From Waltergamsia citrina (Eukaryota > Ascomycota > Sordariomycetes > Hypocreales > Bionectriaceae): 64,000 nucleotides of DNA. The position numbers and the translations under genes are program-made. The stretch lies in contig JAKLNE010000001.1 of the NCBI GenBank assembly GCA_022814615.1, forward strand, positions 1,240,001 through 1,304,000. The letters are read 5' to 3'. The stretch's first letter is position 1, and every line of letters starts with the position of its first letter. Shown piece after piece: positions 47,001 to 58,103 of this stretch. A model generated the notes under the pieces. That model made no database searches, was not told the origin of the DNA, and saw only the letters and a program-made list of their open reading frames with translations.

Positions 47001-48225
47001 AGGAATTTCTGAGGGAACAGACATCTGGGGGCTGTCAGATGAAATGAAGGTCAATGAAGAAGGACCTTGAGCACCACCAGACGCACGGCTTGGTGAGTCA
47101 ACAACTATCGTCGGCTTTCCGTCCGGGCCAAAGCTTGTGTACCAACCAGGTTGGTTGTTGTTTGGGTTTGACTGAGAGTATTCAGGGGGGCTGTCGGATA
47201 TGTCATTAGAAATGAGAGTATGAGTTGACCAAACAGTGACTTGACTTGGTCCATCTGCTCCGACAGTCCAATGCACATCTGTATCTGTTACAACGGTGTT
47301 CCATGGCGAAGGCTCTTCAGAAACCGGGTCTTGGTTTTCCGTGCCAGTTTGGTCGTCCCCATCGTCTTGGCCATCGTCTTGGCCGTTATCTTGGTCATTC
47401 TCTTGACCGTCAGATTCATTGGCATCGCCATAAGAAGTCGGAAGAGCACCACTCTCTTGACTACCTGAGTCGAAAGTTTCTGTAGTTTGGCCCTCTCCTT
47501 GCTGCCCAGCATCGCTGGTGGTCTCGCTGGGACTCTTGGGGACATCAGACGAAGGTTGCCCCTGTTCTTCTGCTCCGCCATCAGTAGGATCAGAGCCGCT
47601 CTGGCCATCTCCACTACCAGAGTCAGAACCACTGCCCCAGATATCGATTGTCAATGTGGTGAAGATTTCTCCATTCGGACTGGCAGAGCCGATATCGCCG
47701 CTTGAAACAGAGGCAGGTGGGCCATTAGTGACGAATGTTGCAGAGGAGTCACCAGTGATAGGAAGTGCGGAAGAGGCATCATTGGACCCATCATCAACTT
47801 GGTCGGCGCCGGCGCTTGGCGCTCCAGCCGAGACAAAGAGCGTGGTGGTAGGCTTGAGAGTCTTTGTTACAGTAAGGACAGGTGACATATCATCAGGGTA
47901 ACTTCCGTCAGACTGATCATCAGACGGTTGTGAGCCATCCGATTGCGGATCCCCAGAGCCTTCAGAAGGACCAGTTGGCAATACAGTGACGAAGACGGTT
48001 GAAGTTCCTTCCAAAACACATTTGGACTCGTCAGATGTGCCATCTGAGACTCCAGTAGCGGACGTCTGACCGGAATCAGCGGGATCTCTGGATAGTCAAG
48101 TCAGCAAGAGGCCATATATTCTCAAGCCAGCCGAAGAATACTTACCCGTACTCAGGAGCCTGAGCCAGCGACAGACTCAAAATGCTGCCGGTGACCAGCG
48201 CCCCAAGGGAGCTTGGAAAACGCAT
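44076..48225 (-). CDS. Large secreted Ser/Thr/Gly/Pro-rich repeat protein, mucin-like
   Basis: Four exons: 48146-48225, 44659-48087, 44413-44605, 44076-44372, giving 1,332 aa up to TAG. Exon 1 encodes a signal peptide (MRFPSSLGALVTGSILSLSL then AQA). Residues about 30-420 are Ser/Asp/Gly/Gln-rich, probably O-glycosylated. From about 430 to 960 a degenerate unit built on a hydrophobic strand plus G-A-D-G-L-P-T-V recurs nine times, often with a preceding Cys-Thr-(S/T)-(Y/F)-T. A second low-complexity stretch leads to a C-terminal domain starting near EIQFDDIESGPVLNPINGIW, with LPCFKFNLYGVSLGC before the stop. No GPI signal or transmembrane helix is seen. The layout suggests a cell-surface or matrix protein; adhesion is possible but unproven. 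The exon 3 acceptor could be TACTAG (chosen, 53-nt intron) or CGGAG six bases earlier. I do not recognise a named homologue. Confidence 0.8.
45320..46928 (-). repeat. Nine-copy degenerate repeat within the secreted protein gene
   Basis: On the plus strand the repeat cores lie near 45320, 45502, 45687, 45913, 46146, 46318, 46492, 46658 and 46882, so units are about 165-235 nt apart (55-78 codons). Each encodes a strand like FTVTGADGLPTVFEST, with substitutions at most positions. Spacer segments between cores are Pro/Gly/Ser-rich and differ in length. Confidence 0.85.
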
Positions 48226-49534
48226 CGTCAAAGACGACTACACTGGTGTGATTGCTTGATTTTCGAAGCCTGATCACACTGATTCTAAAGACTGTAACGA
48301 AAGACGGCGCTATGTGAGACCAATGTATGCGAGACCAATGATGCCGTACAGAATAGGCCAAGGAGTGCGAAGACAGGATGAAGGAGTAAAAAGGAATAGG
48401 CAGAGGAAAGGAACGTGGGATGAGGATAGTGCTCGATGAAGGAGGGCGAGGAGTGTTTCGTCTTTGATGGACTCGGGTCCCCAAGCAGCCTGATTCGGCA
48501 ACAGCCTCATCACAAAGCTCCTTCCTTCAAGTCCTACGAAATGGTGCCATGTTCCGTTTTGTTGAGGCCATCGGACCGAAAGACTTGGTCAAACCTTTCG
48601 ATGCGGTCGGAAAGGAAGGAAGGGACGCCCATCTCAGGTGCATCTCAGCTCAGTACAAGACGATGAGGGAAGGGGCGCGATCAGGCCAGGAAACCGCTCC
48701 TCATCTTATAACGCCTGGAAGAAGTGAGATTAAAGGTAGTTCTTTATATTTGTGTTTGCAGGGGTCTAGGTCTTCATTTCCGTCTTGTCAATCAGATCTT
48801 GTTTTATAAAGTGCTCGTCTTTCACTTTCCTCGATCTGTCACTGCCAGACGCCTCTCCCCCAATTTGTCAGCTCTGACATCCACACTTGTAGTCCTGATC
48901 GTAACTTCCCATCATATCAGATATCACAGCAATCTTGCCTGACGCAGGTGTGCCTTAGGTTGGAACGGCGAGTGTAAACATGGGAAGGAAGGAGGGGAGC
49001 TGCGCGGCGTGGTCTCTTCACCGACGATTTGACACTGCAATGACGTCTAGCACCTGACTCCTCAACAATTTGCAGAGGGTGAGGTGTGAAGCGTAAAAAT
49101 TTTGACGAAAATCAGGCAACGCGGCAAATGTCGATCCGCTCGAAGAGAACAAGAATGAGGCGGAGATCATGAGTGGAGTGGAGGCTGATAGAAGCCTGAG
49201 GTCTAAGCAGCATGATAATAGGGGAAAGAGCACCTGCCATTTGCGCCTTGCATCGCCGAAATCGATGAAATGGTCTCGAAAAGTCGGTGACGCCAGAATT
49301 TGGGAGGTCAGATGTGTGCCTGGTAAAGCAGGCAGGTGGAGGGTTCGTTGCGAACTGATTGTTATCTTGACCAGCGAAGTGCGTTCTTTTAAATCATAAG
49401 AAAGCCTTCAGCCAGTGTTTCGTAGCATGCAGCACAGGTATTCGACACGATTCTGAGATTTGATTTTCAAAAGGTCATCTGGTATTGAAAAGGGGGAAGA
49501 AGCCCTGGATCGTTTTCGGAAGATTTGCGCGAGT
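48226..49534. other. Intergenic, repeat-protein promoter and Rrt8-like 3' region
   Basis: 1.3 kb. Sequence near 48350-48480 is A/G-rich (C/T-rich on the gene strand), as in a leader. Small open frames on both strands have no recognisable content. Confidence 0.55.
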
Positions 49535-50491
49535 TCAAACATGGTCTGAATAAGGAGGCGGGTCATCGGGTTGCTCTGAATCAACAGGCTCACTCCGTCT
49601 CCGGTTCTCCTCCAGCTCCGCGGTCCAGATCGCCGCGCCAGCCGTCGTTGTCAGTAGGAAGAAGAAGGACATAATCGGAATCAGTTCCAGGATCATTGCC
49701 ACAGTTCCAAACCAAATATCCTCCCACACTAAGCTCCTCGCTACCACCTTGCGCTCTTCCTTTGTGAAACCTCTCAGGTGAAACCAGCGGTAATGGGACA
49801 GTTTCCCGAGGCGTGTCCCGGTGATGATAATGAAAGCTGGTGTGCCAACCCAAGGTATCAGATTGAACGGCAGGAAGATAATGAGCTCTGCGATTTGGAC
49901 CAAGCTCCAAGGTGTGTACACAGCGGAGGTGGTAGGTTTCCCGAGCATTCTGACGGCATTTGGGGCATCCGGATGGAGGATGCGATGGGGCGAGATGAGA
50001 TCTCGCTGTGAGAGTTTGATAAGGGTTGCCTAAGGTAGAGGATATGTCAGTTTATCTACGTTTCAAAAATGGCGATATGCATATAATAGTGGTCCACTTA
50101 CATCAAAAACATCCACCCGGCACTCATCAACGAAGAAACCCTCAAATAGGCCTTGAACGATGACCAACCCTTCGCCCAAAACCAGCACCACAGCATTCAG
50201 CCATGCGCCCCGCCCGTGAAAGATGGCCAAGAAAGCGAACTGAGGCAGGAAGGCAAAGGCGAACAAGATGAAATACACGAAAAATGAGATGAGCGATAGA
50301 GGAAGGAGTCTACTCCAAAAGAGCGGCCAGAACTCTCGATTACGGAGGAAGTACCCAACGCCACGGAGAGGATATGAGGCCGCTAAGCCACCTCGACGGA
50401 GGTAGTTCACAGGGCGAGGCATGGTGCTGTTCGAGTTGGCTGGGATACCCATCAAGGGACTGTTCTCATCTCGGGGAGCGGAGGAAGACAT
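49535..50491 (-). CDS. Rrt8/EI24-like multi-pass membrane protein
   Basis: Exons 50102-50491 and 49535-50029 give 294 aa. I start at the ATG at 50491 (MSSSAPRDENSPLMG) because the longer frame begins with TTG. Seen: a polar N-terminus, NYLRRGGLAASYPLRGVGYF, then several hydrophobic segments (SLISFFVYFILFAFAFLPQF; LVQIAELIIFLPFNLIPWVG; TVAMILELIPIMSFFFLLTT) and a charged, Pro-rich C-terminal tail ending DDPPPYSDHV. The order of segments and the GTPAFIIITGTRLGKLSHYRW stretch resemble fungal proteins related to yeast Rrt8/Lds outer-spore-wall factors and the EI24 fold. Function is not established; the assignment is from recalled pattern only. It is divergent from the GFA-domain gene. Confidence 0.65.
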
Positions 50492-51326
50492 AGCCGATGA
50501 TGTGAATGTGCCGTACTTATGGTCTCTGATGTTCAAGACATATAGAAGAAGGAGTCCGCTGGCGCCTTGGTGATATTAGGGAATTGAGGTTGTTAAAGTG
50601 CTGTTAGAGGGCTGAGTCAGGCTGCAAGCAATCCGGAGGCACCACGCCCGCCATACCCGCCTGGGGTGAAGTGGGTACCTCACCCAGAAAATGGCCTAAC
50701 ATGGGTCATTCAGAGGGCGTTTCGAACAATACGTCACTGTTTAAATGCCTGTGACGCCATGCCCGATCGTCAAGATACTTGGTCAATTTATGAGCGCGTA
50801 ACTTGTCTCGAATTGAAGAATTATTTGCTTTCTCGCTCTTGTACACCATGTTTTCTTTTCAAATTGAAGATTAATGTGATGTTTTCAACCTCTGCCAAAA
50901 CGGAGTTACATGGAGCATAAAGTCAGTAAGATGCTGTGTTAGTGCTCATGCCGACTACCATAAATTACCCTGAATAAGCACTCTGAAGAAAAACATCGAG
51001 ACGTGCAATCTTCTTAAATCTGGATGAATTATCTTTTTCAATAACAATACAGAAGTGCTTTAACATTTGGGACTAGAGTAGTGCTATCAGGGCTGCTGCT
51101 GTCGACTCTTAAGTCGCACTTACAGTGCCTCAAACGCTCCTAACACGGGTTTAGCTGAAGTCAGAAGTCCAATAGCAGTGAAGACCCGGTCACTATTCAT
51201 GCCGTGTTCAAGTCATTCACGCCTTTCTGCATTCCACCGTGAAACATCATATCTCATTAAATCCCCCTCTTATACTGACGAAACTCAACCAAGCGAATAC
51301 ACAAAGCTTTCATATACAGCACTGTC
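50492..51326. promoter_or_regulatory. Bidirectional upstream region, Rrt8-like and GFA-domain genes
   Basis: 835 bp between divergent start codons, AT-rich from about 50740 to 51090. No gene or RNA found. Confidence 0.55.
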
Positions 51327-51755
51327 ATGGCCAGTTTCAATCCGACAATCAGCTGCCAGTGCGGCGCAATCAACTTTCGCGCATGTCTACCAGAGCCTGT
51401 GGAAGTCTACATTTGCCATTGCCTCGAATGTCGAAAACAGTCCGCTTCTGCATTTGGAGTGTCAGCCGTCTTCCCAACTCAGGAAATGCGGCCGCTGCTG
51501 GAGTCGCTACGCTCTCAACTTGGCGTTTGGAGACGCCCAACGGATGCGGGCAATACTCTAGAGTGTTACTTTTGCAAGACGTGCGGTGTTCGCATCGTTC
51601 ATAAAAGTATCTTGCCAGATGGAGAGCCAAAGCCGTATGTGACTGTCAAAGGTGGATGTCTTGAGGGTATCAGTTTGGAAGGGGCAAGACATATATGGAC
51701 TCAGTCTGCGCTTGTGCCGGTGCCAGAAGGTAGCGATCTGAAAGAGCCATCATAA
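51327..51755 (+). CDS. GFA/CENP-V-type zinc-binding protein
   Basis: Intronless 142-aa protein of the glutathione-dependent formaldehyde-activating (GFA) superfamily. The metal-site cysteines are all present: Cys10 and Cys12 in SCQCG, Cys30, Cys32 and Cys35 in CHCLECRKQ, and Cys83 and Cys86 in FCKTCG. Length fits a single-domain member. Despite the family name, most fungal members have no proven enzyme activity and some are induced in secondary-metabolite or stress settings, so I assign fold only. It converges with the gelsolin-type gene 298 bp away. Confidence 0.88.
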   Translation: MASFNPTISCQCGAINFRACLPEPVEVYICHCLECRKQSASAFGVSAVFPTQEMRPLLESLRSQLGVWRRPTDAGNTLECYFCKTCGVRIVHKSILPDGEPKPYVTVKGGCLEGISLEGARHIWTQSALVPVPEGSDLKEPS

Positions 51756-52053
51756 AGCTGAGGGACTTATTTCAGATGTATTTGAATAATGGTCGTTTTG
51801 CGAAAAATGGTAGGGTGTTGGAAAAAAAACAAAGTCTGTGCTGAGGGATTCACTTTCTATAAAACTGTCTCGAAGTCATGGCTGTTATAACCGCATTCAC
51901 CAGAAATTATTAATACTAAGAACTGCTTGGGGATAGTATGCCCCTGAATAAAGAGTCTATCGAGTTTTCACATCTGGCCAGTCAATAGAAGCTGTCCGGT
52001 ATTCTCGCAAATGATCATGTTTAGAAATACCTAACGCTGACACTCTCTCAACT

Positions 52054-53250
52054 CTACGCTGCGGCCTCCACAGCCCTGAAGAATGCCTTGCTCTCATGCC
52101 CCTCGTTCACCTTAGCAAGAGGAATTAAATAAGCATCTTCCTGCTCACTTTGTATGCGATTGATATACATCCTCGCAACATGCAGCCACTTCGTCCTCTC
52201 CGCATGGCTAGCCCCTTGCCCTTCCCACACCCAAATTGCCTGACCCGAGTCGTCCAGCAAGAATACATCGTTCCCGTCCAAATCCTTCTTCGAGATCGAC
52301 GATCCGTCCTTGACCAGGTCGAATGCCAGCTCTCCTGAGGCATCGCTCAGACGGAAGAGTTTCTTGTGTTGCTCGGAAGGGGGTGGCTTGATGGCCGACG
52401 CTACGGGTCGACTCGCCTTGTATCCCTGATGGGACATCTCCTCATCTGCACCAAGAAGGTCCACCACACGCTTCGATCGAGACTCAGCCTGAGATACGAC
52501 CTCGGTGTCAATGTGCTTTGCAAGAGTCATATCATGCACCACCTGCGCTGCCTTAGCCTTCTCCATCGGGCTGCAATCTTTACCCTGCCACACCCAGATC
52601 TTCTTCCCCGTGTCCAAGATGAACACGTCGCCATCGTCCAGGCTCTTCCACGTAGGTTCCACCTCATAGACGATGAGGCCGTTGGCGCCCGCGCCGGGGT
52701 TCTTAAAGACGCGCAGCAGGGTGAAGACCTCCTCCTTAGCACCTTCCTCGTCCTCTTCGACGTGTCGGAAGCCAGAGCGTACGCCACCAGAGCGGATAGA
52801 AATGCGTGGGAATAGTGACAGAAATTCATCCGAGGGGGCACGCTGGACCTCACGATGCTGCGTGGCCGCGCCCTCAAGGAATGAATCCAGCTCGACGGTC
52901 TTGTAAGCTGCAGTCCCAGCTTCGTCTTGGGTGGTGTGGTTTCCAAGCCAGAAGAAAATATCATGACCGAGCTTATCTGTGTCACCCAGCTTGTAAGAGC
53001 GAAGCACAATAAAGCTATCGCCGTCGTAGAACTCGCCGTACTTTTCCTTTGGCCAAGGGACGACTTGAAACTCCTCGATGCGCCAAACGCGGAGCCCAGG
53101 TACTTGGCCTACACTGCCATCATTCCAAGCAGGCTCCGTAGCGGCCGAATTGTACTTGACCTGATGGTCAATCTCAGAGCCAATAAGCTCGACATTGCTG
53201 TCCTTGATGTCGTACTCCTTAGGATGGACGAGACCTTCGTTGGGAGCCAT
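52054..53250 (-). CDS. Severin/fragmin-like protein with three gelsolin repeats
   Basis: Intronless, 398 aa. Gelsolin-type domains bind, sever and cap actin filaments in a calcium-dependent way. Seen: domain 1 near 50-150 (GLRVWRIEEFQVVPWPKE, GDSFIVLRSY, HDIFFWLGNHTTQDEAGTAA); domain 2 near 175-265 (VFTLLRVFKN, LDDGDVFILDTGKKIWVWQG); domain 3 near 300-395 (KLFRLSDASGELAF, LDGNDVFLLDDSGQAIWVWE). Three repeats and this size match severin of Dictyostelium and similar fungal proteins. No headpiece domain, so it is not a villin. Actin severing is inferred from the fold. Confidence 0.92.
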   Translation of the reverse strand: MAPNEGLVHPKEYDIKDSNVELIGSEIDHQVKYNSAATEPAWNDGSVGQVPGLRVWRIEEFQVVPWPKEKYGEFYDGDSFIVLRSYKLGDTDKLGHDIFFWLGNHTTQDEAGTAAYKTVELDSFLEGAATQHREVQRAPSDEFLSLFPRISIRSGGVRSGFRHVEEDEEGAKEEVFTLLRVFKNPGAGANGLIVYEVEPTWKSLDDGDVFILDTGKKIWVWQGKDCSPMEKAKAAQVVHDMTLAKHIDTEVVSQAESRSKRVVDLLGADEEMSHQGYKASRPVASAIKPPPSEQHKKLFRLSDASGELAFDLVKDGSSISKKDLDGNDVFLLDDSGQAIWVWEGQGASHAERTKWLHVARMYINRIQSEQEDAYLIPLAKVNEGHESKAFFRAVEAAA

Positions 53251-53675
53251 GTTGCGATATAGTTACTGTAAACCTTTCGAGAGAAGAGCCTTAGATGTTT
53301 ACTGGGATAGAATGTAAAGTAAAGATGAATCGAAACTTGGTCGCAAGGATGCCTGATGACGATGATGCAAGGCAACGTTGGAGTAAGCGATTGCGTAGGT
53401 GGTCTGTATACGTAGGTAGCAGTGCCTTGCATGATGTGCGGGGACACTATTCGGCTCCGTACGCCGAAGGGAACGGACCCATCTCGGTACACGCCGTACG
53501 GTCAAGGTTATCGGAGCCCGGAGGTTTCGGTAGCGCAAAATGAGTCTAATCTTGTAGTTTCACTGTAAAGTAAACATATAGAAAATTGCCCCATTTGATA
53601 GTTTTTTCCCTCTTCTTTTCAAATCGTGCAATCGTTCCGGCTCATCATGCATCATCATCATGCGCTAAAGCACTT
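53251..53675. other. Intergenic, gelsolin-gene promoter and COG5 3' region
   Basis: 425 bp between two minus-strand genes. Nothing beyond expected promoter and 3' UTR. Confidence 0.55.
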
Positions 53676-54998
53676 TTATCTACCTAGACTGTTCACCACA
53701 CTCCCTACCATAATGGCCACTTCCCGTTCCCAATTTCCAGAAGCCTTTTCCTTGTTCTTTCCAGCTGAAAGAGCGGTTGGTGGCTGGCAGCCCTTGACGA
53801 CAGTTTGACGAATGACATCCCCGACATTGCTCTTGTTAGATTTCAGCGTCCTGGCTACAACGCCGCCCCGCTGCATAATATCTTGGACTCGGCTAGTCAT
53901 GCCGCCAGCCATTGTTCTCCAGTAATATGACGGCAATGACGACGTCTCCAGGTGAGCGAGGATAGGTTGTATTAAAGGTGCTTGGGCCTTTTGCGCGCCG
54001 GCGGGGAGGAGGGGATGTACAGGGGTTTTGGTGTTTTCGAGTATGATGCCCAAGGACACTACATTTTGGCACTTGGCGGCGACCTCGGCCGAGGCTTTCT
54101 CGAGCGTAGGCAGTTGACCCAGAGCCCTTGCTAGTATCGTAACGCCCGTCTGGAGTGCCGTGCGCATGTAGGATTCAAGCGAAGTGAGGAGCAGACGCGG
54201 CTGCCATTTCTCTGGTTTGACGCCTAGGGTCGGTGATAGGAGGTAAAGCGTAGTGACGGCCGAGACCATCTTGGAACGGGCTTCCTCGCCCTGTGAAAAG
54301 GTTGTAGAGTTGGTAATGGAGAACTCGCGAATGATCTTTTCCGCCGTTTCCCTAACCGAGCGCTCGATTGGGTTGATAACGGTGTCTTGCAAACTGCGCA
54401 CGGCATCCACTCGGTTGAGTCCATGACCCTCCTCACCCGGAGCTTTCTTCTCGAGGATCTCCCTCAATGACAGGATCGTATGCGAGCAACGCACCAGCGA
54501 TGCGTGGTCCTCGTTACCGCCGGAACGCCCCAGTTCAGACACTTGGACCTCGAGCTGTCTGCCCAATTGCAAGCACCTCCCAACAGACCGACCTAAGCGG
54601 AGTGTCTCCCATAGGCGCAAGGCCACTTGGCGAACCTCGTCAGCCTCAGCATGCTTATCAATGACATCCTTCTCAAGCTGCTTATAGCTATCATTGAGGC
54701 TCTTGATCTGAGTATCGAGCTCGGAGATGATGCGCTTGCTTGCGGCGTTCTGGTCCTGGGTGTACTCGAGCAAAGGGATGGCAGAGCGGGTCGTGAGAAC
54801 GTCGATATGCGAGTCGACTTCTTGAGCGTCGAAAAGAACTCTTGAGAGAGGCGTGGAGAGGTCTAGGGGAGAGTCATTGGGGTTGTTGGTAGCGACGACG
54901 AGGTTGTTGGCAAAGGTCGAGGGCTTGAAGTCGGGGGCTAGGAAGGTCTCGTAGTCGACGTAGGAGGGCTCGTCTTCTTCTTGTGAAGCTGTGGTCAT
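53676..54998 (-). CDS. COG5: Conserved oligomeric Golgi complex subunit 5 (COG5)
   Basis: Tethering-complex subunit (lobe B) for retrograde vesicle traffic within the Golgi. Intronless, 440 aa from the ATG at 54998; the frame could extend two codons to a GTG but not to another ATG. Seen: the N-terminal SYVDYETFLAPDFKPSTFANN, which is typical of fungal COG5, then coiled-coil heptads at about 80-130 (LDTQIKSLNDSYKQLEKDV) and an all-alpha remainder. It is near the yeast length (about 400 aa) and much shorter than animal COG5 (over 800 aa), so it is probably complete. Confidence 0.88.
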   Translation of the reverse strand: MTTASQEEDEPSYVDYETFLAPDFKPSTFANNLVVATNNPNDSPLDLSTPLSRVLFDAQEVDSHIDVLTTRSAIPLLEYTQDQNAASKRIISELDTQIKSLNDSYKQLEKDVIDKHAEADEVRQVALRLWETLRLGRSVGRCLQLGRQLEVQVSELGRSGGNEDHASLVRCSHTILSLREILEKKAPGEEGHGLNRVDAVRSLQDTVINPIERSVRETAEKIIREFSITNSTTFSQGEEARSKMVSAVTTLYLLSPTLGVKPEKWQPRLLLTSLESYMRTALQTGVTILARALGQLPTLEKASAEVAAKCQNVVSLGIILENTKTPVHPLLPAGAQKAQAPLIQPILAHLETSSLPSYYWRTMAGGMTSRVQDIMQRGGVVARTLKSNKSNVGDVIRQTVVKGCQPPTALSAGKNKEKASGNWEREVAIMVGSVVNSLGR

Positions 54999-56277
54999 AG
55001 TCACGAAGGAGAGGCCTGGCGAGGCTCAATGGCTACAATGGGTTAGAGTCGCAAGCGGTCGGTCTGGAAGCAAGCATCTAGATAATCTGTCCCTCCACGT
55101 CGGCATTGGAACTGTCAACCGTGTGGTGGCAGAAAAGCACGAGCAGTGGCATGGTGGGTTGGGTTAGTGGCCTCAGTGGGGGCACTGCTCTAAATCAGCC
55201 CTGGCTGGAGCTTACAGTGCAATCAATGGGATAGCATTGTTTCGAGTATAAGTTCAAGCTAGAATTCGAAATAAATAATCAAGACTCAAATAATATGCAA
55301 ATTTCTAACGGAGATATCATAGACCCAAGTATATAGAGAGATATGTAGATATCTGTTGTCCGAACGCGGGTGGCTCGGAAATAATATGGTACTCGTAGTA
55401 CGATGCCATCTCTTAGCTGTTTCCCCGCCAAAATTCTACAATTCGTAGGCCGTCCACGGACAATCCAAACATTGATTGGCACTGTAACCAATCAGTGAAA
55501 CGTCTGAACGACGGACAAGGATTCATGGCCGGGGCTCCCATATTAATCCCATAATATAATTGCCGTCATCATCCACGGCTTGTCGTGAGTGATAATATTC
55601 GTCGAGTCCAGTTGTACGTAAACTCAATTCTTGAAGAAAAAAACTCAGAATTAGAGTATTGCCCCAAACAACCTTTTCTAGAAGTACGCACGCACGCACG
55701 CAGACCGTTTAAGCCTTCAACGCTAAAAACTTTCCCAAGTGCTTACTTACCAAACCTCCATACGATTCAGTCAGTTGGGATAATATAATAATCGTACACA
55801 ATCAGTGAGTTGATATTGACTGAATCGTAGAATCGACAGGTGGAGTCCATGTGTGGGGTCGTGCCGTAATTCGGATTGTTGGAGCGAAGCACGGCCTGCC
55901 GGCCTTGCCGATCTAGTGCCGCCTCTTCCATATTATTTTTACTCGTATACCACCGATTCAGTTTTCTTTCTCATAGTATCGGTAATGGGTGGACGCAAAC
56001 ACTGCATCCTCCATCCTCTACCATCGCGTCGCGGCGATTGATGTTTTTCTTCCCCTTCGCTTCTCATCTTTATCCTCCTATTCCTCATTCCCTCGGGGTA
56101 CTCCGACCAGCGGGCGCCTTTGCTGGCTCCCTCCATTCTTCCTCTTCTCGGTTGCCATCCGCCCTTGAGCTGTGCCGCGCCAACCGCATTATCACCTCCC
56201 CAACCCAACTTTTGCGATTCACCGTTGTTAGTGATAAAAGGTGAGGGTGTTCACCTTCACCACGCCTTAACGCGACA
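54999..56277. promoter_or_regulatory. Bidirectional upstream region, COG5 and DUF2434 gene
   Basis: 1.28 kb between divergent genes. Contains a perfect 13-bp inverted repeat (55761-55773 with 55817-55829) and an AT-rich interval 55230-55630. An ATG at 56041 opens a 67-codon frame that stops 33 nt before the DUF2434 start; it may be an upstream ORF. Confidence 0.55.
55761..55829. repeat. 13-bp perfect inverted repeat with 43-nt spacer
   Basis: Arms TACGATTCAGTCA (55761-55773) and TGACTGAATCGTA (55817-55829). A third partial copy, CGATTCAGT, lies near 55953. Confidence 0.85.
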
Positions 56278-58103
56278 ATGCTCCCCGGCATGAACCTCTT
56301 CGAGTTCCTCGAACCCCGCGACAACGAAATCCCCTTTCCCACCGGCGACAACGACACCGACACCGTCTTCGAAGGCAACCACTTCAACATCACTACCCTC
56401 GAGCACTTCAACTACACCCTCTACGACAACGGAACCCTCTCCAACGTCTCCAAATGCTACCTCACTTTTGACCACTACGCCCCCGTCGAGCTGTTTGAGA
56501 ATGGAACTTGGGTTAATGCCTCGACTTGCTATACCTCTACTCAACCCATCGGCCATCGGGGCTTCACCGGTATCGGGTTCGCTACGGCTTTTGGCGTGTC
56601 CCTAGTTCTTATCTTGACGTGTCTTGCCAAGCATGGCCGTCATTATCTTCCACACGACAGGCGTTACTATCCCATTGGTAGGAGATGGCAGTGGTACTGG
56701 GGCTGCTTTGTGTGCGCTTGCGCCATAGCCGGCTTATTCCTCAACATTGACGTGGATCGCTTCCATGTTCAAGGTCTCCCTATCATTGTCACAACTTTTT
56801 TCTTCTACCTTATGTGTATGGGCACGACGGCTTTGGTATGGGAGGCCGTTCGCCATTGGGGTAGTTGGCTAGAGAGACAGTACACAGACCCCAATCCGTT
56901 CGCATACCCAGACGACGACAAGCGCTCCAAGATCGAGTTCTACCTGCCGCTGTGGTTCTACTTCTTGGTCTGGATGGTGAGTAAACCTCTTCTGTCCCGG
57001 AATACTTTTCATCTCTTGATATTCTGAGCTAACCGTCTTCTTAGAACTTCTTCATGGTTATCCCTCGCGGCTGGGGCTTTGCCGCCAAGCAACGCTCATC
57101 CGAACAAGAAGCCGCTGTTCTCGCCCCCAACGCCACAGGCCCTCGGTTCAAAGCCGCCGCCTTCTTCCTCTTCTTCGCGTGGCTAACCATCTGCTACTAC
57201 CTACGCCATTCCATCAAGTACTACAAGCCTCGCAACCGTGGTATAATCAACCGAAGCGTCGGCCTAGTCCAGCAAACCCCTCTCCGCTTCATCATCATCC
57301 TCCCACTTTGCTTGGGCATGATTGGATATCAGGCGTTAATCTCGTTCGACTACAAGTACTCGGTCATCAAAGCCGACGGTCCCGTTGCTATCATCTACGG
57401 ATGGGGCTACGGAACGCAGCTCCTCATCATTATCGTCCAAATCATCTCTGGCTACAAGAACCCGAACGAAGACAAGGAGCTCATCAGACAGAGGCGGGTG
57501 CGAGGAGAGCAACTTGATGCGGAGCTTGGTATAACGCGCAAGCCCGCCTGGTGGCGCCGCGTAAAGGGCGAGCACATTGTCGGCAGTGTTCGCGACCGCA
57601 TTATGCAGAACGTCAATGAAGTCGGTAGAACAAAGGGCGTTGGTCGTCGAGAGGAAGGCGACATGGAGCGCCAGATCCGAGAGACCATGGAGCAAGATGC
57701 GAGACATGACGACGACATTGAGATGTCGCGATATCCTCGTCGGGGGGATGCCAGCGTAGGAGACGACGACACGTTGGTTGACGGAGACAGTGTCAGGAGC
57801 CCTAACTCACGCCGGGACACGATGGGTAACAACCCCGAGAACGACCGCGTGTTGCGTACGGCTGCCACACTACTATTCCCCGACAGCGAACAAGTCGCCC
57901 GAAGAGAGAGGGAAGCAGAGGAAGAACGCCAGCGACGTATAGCCTACGTCTCCGGCGAGGGACCTCCACCGCAATACCCTGGACCTCGTGGTAGAGAGAC
58001 AACAAGCGGTCGACCCGGCACAAGTGAAAGAAGCAACAGCACGGGAACGACAAACTCCATCACCGCGCCGCCTACGAAGATCCGGAGCATGTTGGATATT
58101 TAA
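56278..58103 (+). CDS. DUF2434 family integral membrane protein
   Basis: Exons 56278-56976 and 57045-58103 give 585 aa. Seen: an N-terminal non-cytoplasmic region with many NxS/T sites (NITT, NYTL, NGTL, NVSK, NGTW, NAST); about eight hydrophobic segments between residues 95 and 395 (for example GIGFATAFGVSLVLILTCL, WYWGCFVCACAIAGLFLN, FYLPLWFYFLVWMNFFMV, AAAFFLFFAWLTICYYLR, LRFIIILPLCLGMIGYQALI, YGTQLLIIIVQIISGY); then a charged cytoplasmic tail rich in Arg/Glu/Asp. The conserved spacing matches what I recall of DUF2434, a fungus-specific membrane family without assigned role. The intron falls inside VWMNFF, which is restored on joining. Confidence 0.78.

Noticed and set aside
45436..47901. 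Several plus-strand frames of 70-130 codons antisense to the secreted repeat protein
   Set aside because: They arise from the repeated coding units read in reverse; the minus strand carries the signal peptide, the introns and the continuous frame.
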